A stretch of DNA of 64,000 bases, taken from assembly GCF_050613145.1 (NCBI RefSeq), contig NZ_CP192507.1:3596001-3660000 (forward strand), given 5' to 3'. Source of the stretch: Lysinibacillus_B sp050613145. Lineage in GTDB: Bacteria; Bacillota; Bacilli; Bacillales_A; Planococcaceae. A model generated the notes under the pieces. It did not search any database and was not told the DNA's origin. It worked only from the letters and a program-made list of their open reading frames with translations. Positions within the stretch are counted from its first letter, which is position 1. Each line of letters starts with the position of its first letter. Below, in pieces: positions 50,882 to 59,521 of the stretch. Position numbers and translations under genes: made by a program.

Positions 50882-52873
50882 CTACACTTTAAACTGATTT
50901 ACAGCCTCACTTAATTGATCACTTAACTTCGCCAGCGTTTCGGCTGCATTCGTCACAGATTGGATGGCACGAAGCTGTTCATCTGTGGAGGCACTCACTT
51001 CCTCACAGGCTGCGGCTGTTTCTTGTGAAGTAGCTGCCATCATTTGGATTGTTTCCGTGACGTCGTCTTTGTGCGCTGCTACTTTTTGAATTTCTTCATA
51101 TACCGAGTCAATAGAATCCTGCATATCTGACATGAGCGTAGAGATTTCACTAAACGTTATTTCAGTGGCATTAACGACGTTGCCTTGTCGTAGGAAGTTT
51201 TCACGCGTTTCGCTCATTTGCTCCGTGACGAGTCGTGACTCTGCTTGTAGCTCTTGAACGGTCATTTTCACTTCTTCTGTCGAACGTGCCGATTGTTCGG
51301 CAAGTTTACGTACTTCTTCGGCGACGACTGCGAAGCCTTTGCCATGTTCCCCTGCACGTGCGGCTTCGATGCTTGCATTCAGTGCAAGTAGGTTCGTTTG
51401 CGAGGAAATTTCTGTAATAGTCTCCATAACACCGCCGATTGCTTTCACTTTATGTTCCAATGTGCTGATAACTTCAACCATAGATTGTAAGTTTCGCTCC
51501 CAATCGTTGAAGGACAGTTTCAGCTCTTGCATTTTGACTTGTCCATCGGTGTTCATTTCGCCAGTTTTCATTGCGATATCCGACATAATTCTAGCTTTCA
51601 CTGTGATTTCGTTAATTTGCTGACCAAGTAGATCGGCCCGTTCAGTGACGGTTTCTGCATCTTCCGCCGATTTAGAAGCACCTTTCGCAATTTCACTAAC
51701 TGCGTAAGAGACTTCGCTACTTGAAGCGCTTGTTTCTTGAGCGACCGCACTTAAGCTTTCAGAGTTCCCCCGAACATTTTCCACAGAGCCATTCACGACT
51801 GAAATAATCGTATTCATATTGTCGATCATTGTGTTGAAATTATCTCCAAGCTCCCCAATCTCATCTTTCGTTTTGATATCGGAACGAACTGTCAAATCTC
51901 CTTTAGAGACAGCATTCATCAGTGATTTTAGCGTACTGATCGGTTTGATTGTCCGACTGATTACGAAATATAACACCGTAAATAAGACGACTAACGTAAC
52001 TAATGCTACTAGCAGCATGGTATTTCGCAGCTCCATTGCCGATGCGTTTATACTTTTACTGTCATAGGTTGCGGCTACTTTCCAATTAAGCTCTGGAATC
52101 GTTGTAAATAGCAACAATTTGTCAGTACCCTCATAATTATAATGGATGTTCCCGTTATTCTTGCCGTCCTTATACATTTCCTTGATAAAAGGCAGTTCCA
52201 TCATATTTTCACCGCTCGACGTCGGATGAACAATCGCAACCCCCTCTGGATCTAACAAAATTGGATATCCGTTGTAACCAAGTTCTACTTCGAGAATGGT
52301 ATTAGTAAGCGCAGATAGCTCTATGCTAATACCAATAACCCCTACAAGTTCTCCATTGCGTTGCACGGCTTTAGCTGCGGTAATCGCATAATCTCCCGTT
52401 GCAGCGTCAATGTATGGATTCGTCCAATAAACGGCATCAGGATTGCTGGCCGCGCCTTTATACCAACCACGGCTTGTTGGATCAAAATCCGAACCCAAAT
52501 CTACATATGGAATGTGGATCATTTCTTTAGTTGGGAATGCAAAATAAATAAATGCCGCATCACTGTAAACGTCTTGAAATTGGGAAAACTCATTCTCAAG
52601 AACTGAACTAGTATCGTTTTCGGGATTATCTACTTCCATAAAACCATCGAAAGTACGAGAGTTGGATAACTGGTCGATCCCTTTCTCGTATTGTTCTAGG
52701 TAATTGTCGATGGAGACAGACATTTGATTGATAAAGACCGTACTTTGCTCAACAACACTTTCCTCCGTTTTATTTTTCATTTCCATAATACTGATTACGC
52801 TCATCGTTGAGACACCGACAATGAACAGAATCATCACGATTAAAATAATTTTCGTTTTAATTGATTTATACAA
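50882..52873 (-). CDS. methyl-accepting chemotaxis protein with dCache sensor
   Basis: 663 residues from a TTG start at 52873 (AGAGAGG 8 nt upstream). TM1 at about 9-30; extracytoplasmic double-Cache domain at about 35-275 with FDPTSRGWYKGA, TNPYIDAATGDYAITAAKAV and VGVIGISIEL, the pattern of Bacillus McpB/McpC-type amino-acid receptors; TM2 at about 282-305; HAMP; signalling tip SQTNLLALNASIEAARAGE. It probably senses amino acids or similar small molecules directly. A terminator lies past the stop. Monocistronic. Confidence 0.94.
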   Translation of the reverse strand: MYKSIKTKIILIVMILFIVGVSTMSVISIMEMKNKTEESVVEQSTVFINQMSVSIDNYLEQYEKGIDQLSNSRTFDGFMEVDNPENDTSSVLENEFSQFQDVYSDAAFIYFAFPTKEMIHIPYVDLGSDFDPTSRGWYKGAASNPDAVYWTNPYIDAATGDYAITAAKAVQRNGELVGVIGISIELSALTNTILEVELGYNGYPILLDPEGVAIVHPTSSGENMMELPFIKEMYKDGKNNGNIHYNYEGTDKLLLFTTIPELNWKVAATYDSKSINASAMELRNTMLLVALVTLVVLFTVLYFVISRTIKPISTLKSLMNAVSKGDLTVRSDIKTKDEIGELGDNFNTMIDNMNTIISVVNGSVENVRGNSESLSAVAQETSASSSEVSYAVSEIAKGASKSAEDAETVTERADLLGQQINEITVKARIMSDIAMKTGEMNTDGQVKMQELKLSFNDWERNLQSMVEVISTLEHKVKAIGGVMETITEISSQTNLLALNASIEAARAGEHGKGFAVVAEEVRKLAEQSARSTEEVKMTVQELQAESRLVTEQMSETRENFLRQGNVVNATEITFSEISTLMSDMQDSIDSVYEEIQKVAAHKDDVTETIQMMAATSQETAAACEEVSASTDEQLRAIQSVTNAAETLAKLSDQLSEAVNQFKV

Positions 52874-53211
52874 ACTGAATCCTCTCTCTCTATTTGGATT
52901 TTAGTAATTATAACATAATCTTCTGTTTTTTCTTTAAATTTTTTAGTCTATGTATTCATTTCTCTTTCAGCTTGTGGTGCCAAATGATTTATTTTACATA
53001 TTTTTACACATAACTTTTTACCCAAATATATATCGTTTAAGTGTCGGATTTTAATAATTCAATTTATATTCTTTTGGATCATAGCTTTTTACGATGTGGT
53101 GGCAATATGAGTTATAGTGATACATTCTGTGTGACTAAAGTGGTCGTTCGTAAACAAGCGTCATCTTGCATGAGCTAAAGCGACTGTACAATATTTTAAA
53201 AGAGGAAAGCA

Positions 53212-53262
53212 CAACAAAAAAAGAAATTAAATGACCAAGCGTGTCATTTTACCTTTTGTTGT
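53212..53262 (-). terminator. candidate terminator downstream of degV
   Basis: AAATGAC (53229-53235) and GTCATTT (53243-53249) form the inner stem, with ACAACAAAAA and TTTTGTTGT outside; on the minus strand TTTCTTTTTTTG follows. It is 160 bp beyond the degV stop. The rest of 52874-53211 is AT-rich and contains only chemoreceptor upstream DNA; no riboswitch was found in it. Confidence 0.6.
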
Positions 53263-53281
53263 TAATATAATCGTGTGAAAC

Positions 53282-53375
53282 GTTGATTTCCGCTCCATTC
53301 GGCTTCAATCAACTCGCGAGTTATTTTGGATTACGTTTTATATAAAAAAACATGCTTCTTATTTTGATAATCAAC
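53282..53375. repeat. small dispersed repeat with GTTGATT/AATCAAC ends (copy b)
   Basis: Starts CGTTGATTTCCGCTCC and ends GATAATCAACAC; inverted ends GTTGATT (53282-53288) and AATCAAC (53369-53375). Matches the unit at 5385 at both ends and at CATGCTTCTTATTTTGATAA-like inner DNA. The middle differs, so these are diverged copies. Confidence 0.6.
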
Positions 53376-53420
53376 ACACCTGTAAGTTTATATGTGAAGA
53401 ATGTTTTTTCAAAACGCTTT

Positions 53421-54272
53421 CTACTGTTCTAACCCTGCAATGCCAAATCCTCCAGGTCCCGCATGGGTAGAAATCATTGCACCTGCTTGCATCCACGTTA
53501 CATTTTCGAAACCTGTTTCCTTTGCGATTTCCTCCATTCGTCTTTTAACATTTTCATCAAGTCCGATAGAGTAGATTAAATATAGTTGTTTTCGATCAAT
53601 GTCGTATTCGTTTAAGTAATCACGCATCAGTTTTTCCGCAACGATGCTCATATTCCCACGATATTTTCTAGTTGACACAAGCTTTCCTTCTTTTAATTCG
53701 ATGCACGGCTTTATTTTTAACAATGACCCTCCAATATAAGCAATGTTACTTACCCGTCCACCCGCTCTTAGAAAGTCTAAACTGCCAGGAATGAAAGCCA
53801 GCCTTGTTTTAGGAACGACGGCTTCTATTTTTTCTATTAAGTGCACATCGTCAATGGACGCTTCTTCCTCAAGCAGTGTGACTGCATACATCACGATGGC
53901 ACCTAATCCACCTGTCACGTTTAACGTATCAATTAGGTAAAGATTTTCAAAATCTTCCGCTGCAATTAACGCACTTTGAAAAGAAGCAGATGCTTTTGAT
54001 GTGTAACCAATATGAATAATGATGCTATCAGGGAAATTCATTCTAATTTTTGTAAATAAATCATGATACTCATGTACATTCGTTGCAGTTGTAGATGGTA
54101 TTTTCTTGGTGCGACTATGATACTCAAACACTTCTTCTACCGATAGCTCACCATCTAAATAATCCTTCCCATCCATAATGACGTGCATCGGTACTACTTG
54201 AATTTGATATTTTTCAACCAGGTCCTTCGGTAAATCCGCTCCACTCTCTGTCGATAAAATAATCCTTCTCAT
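53421..54272 (-). CDS. DegV family fatty-acid-binding protein
   Basis: 283 residues, the normal DegV length. ILSTESGADLPKDLVEKYQIQVVPMHVIMDGKDYLDGE at the start, TSKASASFQSA and DTLNVTGGLGAIV carry the Ser/Thr residues around the bound fatty acid, and HAGPGGFGIAGLE ends the protein. In Firmicutes DegV/FakB proteins present fatty acids to the FakA kinase for phosphorylation. Which fatty acid is bound is unknown. GGAAGGA precedes the ATG. Monocistronic. Confidence 0.93.
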   Translation of the reverse strand: MRRIILSTESGADLPKDLVEKYQIQVVPMHVIMDGKDYLDGELSVEEVFEYHSRTKKIPSTTATNVHEYHDLFTKIRMNFPDSIIIHIGYTSKASASFQSALIAAEDFENLYLIDTLNVTGGLGAIVMYAVTLLEEEASIDDVHLIEKIEAVVPKTRLAFIPGSLDFLRAGGRVSNIAYIGGSLLKIKPCIELKEGKLVSTRKYRGNMSIVAEKLMRDYLNEYDIDRKQLYLIYSIGLDENVKRRMEEIAKETGFENVTWMQAGAMISTHAGPGGFGIAGLEQ

Positions 54273-54543
54273 TGTACATTCCTTCCAATAAACGCAGCCA
54301 TTCCTGCGTATTTATTTAGTATGATTTATTCTAAATATACACTACATGGGTAAATTATCCATTATAATATTCAGAAAACTTATTTATGAAATGGGATGTC
54401 AACATTACGATGGACAAAAATAGGGGGCTTTTAGAGGCAACACTCAGTTGGACAATCATGTAACGTCATCTATTGTTTCTTCAATTAATTTATAACGATA
54501 CTTTTTGCCACCATTCTTACCTGATTGAACACTAGGATCAACG

Positions 54544-54685
54544 TAAAAGCAGACGGTTTTGAAATGCATCCTCGCACTTCTAAACTGTCTGCTTGTTTAT
54601 TTTATTTCATTAAGCTAACTCCACCCAAACGACCGCATTATAATATTCTATGTGGCAACACATGGGGTACTGGTGGGTTTAATAG
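54544..54685 (-). repeat. rlmCD-tail plus hairpin unit, copy 2
   Basis: Hairpin AAAAGCAGACGGTTTTGA with CTAAACTGTCTGCTTGTTT (54544-54595). Upstream on the minus strand, 54685-54611 aligns with the rlmCD end and reads NAVVWVELA-stop where rlmCD has EAVAWLELV-stop; TACTGGTGGGTTTAAT at the far side is shared with copy 1. The rest of 54273-54744 shows no gene. Confidence 0.6.
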
Positions 54686-54744
54686 CAAACAGGACTGGAA
54701 AATGTGTTAGTCCCGTGTCATTGTTATTATCTTTTGGGTAACGT

Positions 54745-55599
54745 CTAACTATGCATTAATGCACCATTAGGCTTTGGTAACTCTTGCTCTGTTATTTGAT
54801 TCATTTTACAAAAATGTTTCAAAAATTGTTGTGCTAGCTCTCGTTCCTTTGGGTCACTTTTCAGCGAAACGATATCAAGCAAAATTTGAGCCATCCATAA
54901 ATTATCAAAATAACGATATTTGCCGGTATTCCATGACATTGTTTGAGGGGATTTTTTGTTCATGTAATATTTCCAGAAAAGTAACTGATCCGATTCCTGC
55001 TCCGTAAGTTGAAGCTTATATTTTGAATGAGCAGGAATATTTCCATCTTCACAAAGCTTACCGATAAAATCCTCATTTACCATATAGACACCTAATATAC
55101 GTCTATCTTTTTCAGGCTTGCTGGCATCTATTGCCGTTAACAGGACAGCGCTATTTTGGTGCAAACGGCTCGGCTTGTTTGGCTTCCCTTTGTTATTTCC
55201 ACTTTTGATTGCGCCCGAAAAAACGTTCCACTCTGAAAAAGCACGATTCTGTTCTTCTATGTCACACCAAAAAACCATTTGTGATTCTGGATGAAGTTTA
55301 TGATGTTTCATCAATTTTTCGTGTTCCCAGCGAAGTTCCAGTTTTTTTCGTTGTTGTTTTCTTTCCTCTTCCTTCTTCCATTCAACCTCTTTTCGTTCCA
55401 TTTCCCGCTTTTGTATAATTTTATCAAGTGAACTAGCATCACTTTTATCCTGTAGTTTTAAGTGCTTTTCAAATGCATCGGGGAAAACAAACATTTTATT
55501 TTCCGATGCGAAATGTATTTCAATAATGGAATCATTTTGTTTAACTATACTCCCCATGCCAAAAAGCTTGTGTGTAACTTTCTTATTGATTAGATTCAT
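54745..55599 (-). CDS. unknown protein with SH3-like N-domain and coiled coil
   Basis: 284 residues. The first about 50 residues (KKVTHKLFGMGSIVKQNDSIIEIHFASENKMFVFPDAFEKHL) are the small beta domain seen at ends of some helicases and in many Bacillus hypotheticals. Residues 60-105 are a charged coiled coil (REMERKEVEWKKEEERKQQRKKLELRWEHEK). The rest holds a W/F-rich globular domain (MVFWCDIEEQNRAFSEWNVFSGA, LLFWKYYMNKKSPQTMSW). No catalytic motif was recognised. Good GAAGGAGGG site upstream of the ATG. Flanked on both sides by rlmCD-tail repeats, so possibly acquired. Confidence 0.8.
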   Translation of the reverse strand: MNLINKKVTHKLFGMGSIVKQNDSIIEIHFASENKMFVFPDAFEKHLKLQDKSDASSLDKIIQKREMERKEVEWKKEEERKQQRKKLELRWEHEKLMKHHKLHPESQMVFWCDIEEQNRAFSEWNVFSGAIKSGNNKGKPNKPSRLHQNSAVLLTAIDASKPEKDRRILGVYMVNEDFIGKLCEDGNIPAHSKYKLQLTEQESDQLLFWKYYMNKKSPQTMSWNTGKYRYFDNLWMAQILLDIVSLKSDPKERELAQQFLKHFCKMNQITEQELPKPNGALMHS

Positions 55600-55880
55600 T
55601 ATTCTAGCCCTCCTTCTATAAATGTTCGAATTTTTTTATTTTTCCCAAAAACGATATAAAAAAACGTATCCAAATTCTATCTGTAAAAAAGGCAGCGGAA
55701 TTCGAAATACGTTTCAAAAAATAATTCTAAGACTATTATAACATTTTTTTATAAATTCACAAATTTATTATTGACAAGGCATTTCACAGAGAGGTAAAAT
55801 GAAATTTTATTCTCTACAAACCCTCAAATTAACTATGAAGTAAAGTTCTAATACCAACCATATTAGCTCACTTTAATAAT
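55600..55880. other. AT-rich gap with an imperfect inverted repeat
   Basis: AAACGTATCC (about 55662-55671) and GAAATACGTTT (about 55704-55714) are inverted around AAATTC/GAATTC. No gene is seen; it contains the promoter region of the coiled-coil protein gene. Confidence 0.4.
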
Positions 55881-56090
55881 AAAAGCAGACGGCCAATTAG
55901 AGGTGCGATACCAGCACTTCTAAACCGTCTGCTTTTTATGTTTCGACGAATATTAAGTTAGCTATACCAAAAATAAAGCGTACATTGAAAAACAAGCTTA
56001 AATAGGGATTAGTCAGCTAGTTCAAGCCACGCTACTGCTTCACAATGTACAGAGTGTATGTAGTAACACATAGGGTGCTGGTGGATTTAA
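55881..56090 (-). repeat. rlmCD-tail plus hairpin unit, copy 1
   Basis: Hairpin AAAAGCAGACGG (55881-55892) with CCGTCTGCTTTTT (55925-55937). Upstream on the minus strand 56061-56012 reads IHSVHCEAVAWLELAD, sharing HCEAVAWLEL exactly with the true rlmCD C-terminus; homology extends weakly to about 56090. The stop is lost. Confidence 0.72.
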
Positions 56091-56210
56091 TTAATTGGCT
56101 TTGTCCTACTATAGTAGAATCTAGTCTTTTTATTTATATTCAAACAATCTTTTCTTCAACTAACGCTCCCTGTTAGTTGAAGTGGACTTTTCACAAATTA
56201 CAAACTTACA

Positions 56211-56624
56211 TTAATACTTATTAACAACAATTGATAGTTTATAATTTGCATACTTGTTTAGGTCTAATAAAAATTGATCTAATATTTCATTGGATGGAAA
56301 TCTACATTCAAGGAGATAACAACCATCTCCACTAATTTTATAGTTATTTATAATATACTTCTCTTGATTTTTTACAAATGAGAGATAAGGTTGGTGAAAA
56401 GTGCTCTGTGTAATGATAGTAATAAAAGCATATATAGAACAACCTAATTTGGTCTGATTAACTTTAATTGTATAACCTTCAATTATTCCATTATCCTCTA
56501 ATTTCTCGACTCTAGCTGAAACAGCTGGTCCAGTCAAATGGACTTTCTCCCCCAGTTCCTTCATAGTAATACGACTATTTTTAGATAGTTCATCTATGAT
56601 AAGTTTATCCGTTCCATCTAACAT
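56211..56624 (-). CDS. Lrp/AsnC-family transcriptional regulator
   Basis: 137 residues. N-terminal HTH (LDGTDKLIIDELSKNSRITMKELGEKVHLTGPAVSARVEKLEDNGIIEGY) and a C-terminal RAM-type sensor domain (SGDGCYLLECRF). Slightly short for the family (usually about 150). A start at ATG 56624 is supported by GAAAGGAG. It is divergent from the MBL-fold hydrolase gene, 130 bp away, which it may control. Ligand probably an amino acid, unknown. Confidence 0.9.
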   Translation of the reverse strand: MLDGTDKLIIDELSKNSRITMKELGEKVHLTGPAVSARVEKLEDNGIIEGYTIKVNQTKLGCSIYAFITIITQSTFHQPYLSFVKNQEKYIINNYKISGDGCYLLECRFPSNEILDQFLLDLNKYANYKLSIVVNKY

Positions 56625-56754
56625 TTATTTAACTCCTTTCATTAATAAAGTCAAAAGGGCAAAAGACTTTATTTAATCTGTGTATCGCTTAATAGGTCCT
56701 ACTATAAAATATACATTGTTCAAAGAAAATCTCAAAAAAAAGGAGCAAATAAAT

Positions 56755-57534
56755 ATGCACATACATCACATTCGTAATGCAACAATAGTTGTAGAATACG
56801 CAGGGAAAAAGTTTTTAATCGATCCAATGTTAGCAGAGAAAGGCACTTATCCACCTTTTGGACCTAGTGTAGGCTTTCCCGATGCATTAAGGCAGAATCA
56901 AAATAATCCTTTAGTCAGTTTACCAACGTCTATTGATAATATTATATCTGATATTGATGCTGTCATTGTCACGCATCTACATTTAGACCACTGGGATGAT
57001 GCTGCTAAAGAAGCATTGCCAAAAGAAATTAAACTATTTGCTCAAAATGAAGAAGACGCAAAAGAAATTCAAAATGCCGGATTCCAAAACGTAGAGGTTT
57101 TACAAAAAGAAACAGTATTTGAGGGCATCCAATTAATTAAAACAGAAGGTGAGCATGGAAGAGGAGAAATGATTCAACTTGCCGGACAAGTGTGCGGTGT
57201 TGTCTTTAAACATTCAAATGAAAAAACACTATATGTAGCCGGAGATACGGTATGGTATGGAGCTGTTCAGGATGTAATCGAAACACACAAACCAGAAATC
57301 ATAGTGGTTAATGGTGGAGATAATCAATTCCTACAAGGTGGTTCCCTTGTAATGGGTAAAGATGATATTTATGAAGTATACAAGGCTGCACCTAACGCAA
57401 AAATTATTTCTGTCCATATGGAAGCTGTTAACCACTGGACATTATCTAGAGAAGAATTAAAAAGCTTTATTCATGAAAAAGAAATCTACTCTAATGTTCT
57501 AGTTCCTGATGATGGCGAATCTTACACATTTTAA
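56755..57534 (+). CDS. MBL-fold metal-dependent hydrolase (UlaG-like)
   Basis: 259 residues from ATG 56755, with AAAGGAG 8 nt upstream; the frame extends 25 codons further without support. IHHIRNATIVVEYAGKKFLIDPML at the N-terminus and the metal motif THLHLDHWDD (about residue 76) define a metallo-beta-lactamase fold of the UlaG-like (L-ascorbate-6-P lactonase) group; AGDTVWYGAV (about 162) and SVHMEAVNHW (about 224) complete the metal ligands. Substrate unknown. Probably regulated by the divergent Lrp-type protein. Confidence 0.87.
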   Translation: MHIHHIRNATIVVEYAGKKFLIDPMLAEKGTYPPFGPSVGFPDALRQNQNNPLVSLPTSIDNIISDIDAVIVTHLHLDHWDDAAKEALPKEIKLFAQNEEDAKEIQNAGFQNVEVLQKETVFEGIQLIKTEGEHGRGEMIQLAGQVCGVVFKHSNEKTLYVAGDTVWYGAVQDVIETHKPEIIVVNGGDNQFLQGGSLVMGKDDIYEVYKAAPNAKIISVHMEAVNHWTLSREELKSFIHEKEIYSNVLVPDDGESYTF

Positions 57535-57606
57535 GATAAAACCGACAACCAAAGTAGTTATTATTAAATAAGGCTGTTTTCTCAATAATTGTTGCCTAGT
57601 GATTAA

Positions 57607-57654
57607 AAAACAGCTATGATTCCACAAAAACTTGTGGGATTATAGCTGTTTTGA
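57607..57654 (+). terminator. terminator after the MBL-fold hydrolase gene
   Basis: AAACAGCTATGATTCCACAA (57608-57627) and TTGTGGGATTATAGCTGTTT (57632-57651) form a long stem with one mismatch and a short loop; TTTTG follows. Confidence 0.87.
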
Positions 57655-57896
57655 ATAGCAGTGACATAGCTACTGCAAACGGATTGCCTTTTGCTTTTGA
57701 ACACTACGAAATATTAAAAAATGGCATATAAGAAAAGTAAATAATGGGATTCTAACAAATAAGGATAGAATAAGATTTCAAAAATCTGATGAGTAGGATT
57801 AAATTAAAACTGCATAAAATCTCACCTTACGGCAAAGCCAATAATTTTTCTAGCCCATTATGAGCTACTCTGCCCAGTTAGTTCAATAACTTCAAC
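57655..57896. other. gap without a supported gene, possible coding scrap
   Basis: Plus strand 57658-57723 reads NSSDIATANGLPFAFEHYEI, then LKNGI, then stop, which looks protein-like but has no start or ribosome site. Nothing else was recognised before the rlmCD terminator. Confidence 0.3.
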
Positions 57897-57937
57897 AAAA
57901 AAGAACGAATTCCACCATCGGAAATTCGTTCTTTTTC
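57897..57937 (-). terminator. rlmCD terminator
   Basis: GAACGAATTCC and GGAAATTCGTTC form a stem of about 11 bp with AAAAA/TTTTT flanks, directly past the rlmCD stop. The same sequence pattern ends the DUF4256 gene at 40.25 kb. Confidence 0.85.
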
Positions 57938-57938
57938 A

Positions 57939-59300
57939 TTATACTAACTCCAACCAAGCAACAGCTTCGCAATGCGTCGTATGCGGGAACATATCGACTG
58001 GTTGAATTTCTTGTGTTTTGTAGCCACCGTCTTCTAGAATGCGAAGGTCGCGGGCTAATGTGGCTGGATTGCATGACACATAGACAACACGCTTTGGTTT
58101 TTGCTCAATAATCGTGTTGAGTAGTGCCTCGTCGCAGCCTTTACGTGGTGGGTCAACTACGAGGACATCTGCTTCCTTGCCTTCCTTGTACCAGCGTGGA
58201 ATGACTTCTTCAGCTGCGCCGGCTTCAAAATACGTATTGGTAAAGCCATTTAACTCGGCGTTGCGTTTTGCATCCTCAATCGCTTGCGATACGATTTCAA
58301 CACCCATCACAAAGCCTGCTTTTTGCGCTAAAAATAGGGAGATAGAGCCAATCCCACAGTAAGCATCGATAACACGCTCATTGCCTTCAAGCTGTGCATA
58401 GTCAAGTGCTTGCTTATATAGCACTTCTGTTTGTTCAGGGTTTACTTGATAAAACGAACGGGCTGAAATTTCAAAGCGGACATCGCCAATTCGATCTTCA
58501 ATCGACTCTTTGCCCCATAATGTAATCGTTGTATCCCCAAAGATTACATTTGTTTTCTCGCCATTTACGTTTTGAACGATAGACGTAACATTCGGTACAA
58601 GACGCTGAATCACTTCGATTGCCGCCTCTTTTTGCGGGAATTTACGTGATTTTGTCACAAGCACGACCATTACTTCATTGGTTGCACGCCCTTTTCTTAC
58701 AACGACATGGCGTAACTGACCGCTATGTGATGCTTCATTGTACGGTTGAAGCCCAAGTTTTGCGAGCTCTTTTTTAAGCCCAGCTAAAATCGCATCAGCT
58801 TCCCCTGTTTGGATCAGACAACGTTCCATATCCACAATGTTGTGCGACTTTGTTTTGTAAAAGCCTGCAATCGCTGCCTCTTCCCCTTGTGCAAATGGAA
58901 TTTGTGCTTTATTGCGGTAATTCCAAGGGTTGTCCATCCCCTTTACTGGATGCACGGGTGCGTCAATTTTGCCGAGGCGTTTCATGACGTTTTCGACCAT
59001 TTTTTGTTTCCATTTTAGTTGTCCTTCGTACGATAGGTGCTGTAATTGGCAGCCGCCACATTGCTTGAAATATTCGCACGGTGCTTCTACTCGGTCTGGT
59101 GATGGCTCAATTATGTTGATCACTTTGGCAAAGCCGTAGTTTTTTAATGTTTTTAATACATGCACTTCCACCGTTTCTTGTGGTAGTGCCCCTTGGATAA
59201 ATAACGGATAGCCATCGACTTTCGCTACACCATTCCCATCGTGTGTTAAATCTTCTATATAAACTGTTGCACGGTCATTCTTTTTTACCGGTGCGCTCAT
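57939..59300 (-). CDS. rlmCD: 23S rRNA (uracil-C5)-methyltransferase RlmCD (RumA/TrmA family)
   Basis: 453 residues from ATG 59300 (MSAPVKK), chosen because AGGGGGCGG lies 6-9 nt upstream; an ATG six codons earlier has none. N-terminal TRAM domain to about 60, Fe-S-type Cys set CEYFKQCGGCQLQHL (about 80-95), SAM-binding IDAYCGIGSISLFLA (about 310), DPPRKGCDE (about 388) and the catalytic Cys in YVSCNPATLARD (about 412). It makes m5U in 23S rRNA (U747/U1939 type). The last residues HTTHCEAVAWLELV recur as fossils downstream. Single gene. Confidence 0.94.
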   Translation of the reverse strand: MSAPVKKNDRATVYIEDLTHDGNGVAKVDGYPLFIQGALPQETVEVHVLKTLKNYGFAKVINIIEPSPDRVEAPCEYFKQCGGCQLQHLSYEGQLKWKQKMVENVMKRLGKIDAPVHPVKGMDNPWNYRNKAQIPFAQGEEAAIAGFYKTKSHNIVDMERCLIQTGEADAILAGLKKELAKLGLQPYNEASHSGQLRHVVVRKGRATNEVMVVLVTKSRKFPQKEAAIEVIQRLVPNVTSIVQNVNGEKTNVIFGDTTITLWGKESIEDRIGDVRFEISARSFYQVNPEQTEVLYKQALDYAQLEGNERVIDAYCGIGSISLFLAQKAGFVMGVEIVSQAIEDAKRNAELNGFTNTYFEAGAAEEVIPRWYKEGKEADVLVVDPPRKGCDEALLNTIIEQKPKRVVYVSCNPATLARDLRILEDGGYKTQEIQPVDMFPHTTHCEAVAWLELV

Positions 59301-59393
59301 AAAAATCCGCCCCCTCATTTCAATTCTTCTATTGTAGCATGCGCATTGAAAAAGTGCATTTTTATAATCAATTGGAGTGGATTTCGTTGGTTT

Positions 59394-59463
59394 TGATCAG
59401 ATACAGCAGTCTTTTGCTCGGATAGCCTGTTGTTTTGCTCGAGCCGTCTGTTTTGAATCAGAT
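59394..59463. repeat. degenerate tandem repeat of about 21 bp upstream of rlmCD
   Basis: Three imperfect units centred on TCTTTTGCTCG, TGTTTTGCTCG and TGTTTTGAATCAG, with GATCAGAT at both borders (59394 and 59457). It lies in the rlmCD upstream region; role unknown. Confidence 0.45.
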
Positions 59464-59480
59464 CTCTCCGTCCAACGACG

Positions 59481-59520
59481 AAAAAAGCTTGTAAAACATA
59501 ATGTTTTACAAGCTTTTTTT
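59481..59520. terminator. terminator after dgkB
   Basis: AAAAAAGCTTGTAAAACAT and ATGTTTTACAAGCTTTTTT form a perfect 19-bp inverted repeat with a 1-nt centre, ending next to the dgkB stop at 59522. T runs exist on both strands. Confidence 0.9.
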
Positions 59521-59521
59521 G

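Noticed and set aside
52874..53211. Search for a second c-di-GMP riboswitch before the dCache receptor
   Set aside because: No GGCAAA...GACGCAAAG pattern on the minus strand; the region is plain AT-rich DNA.
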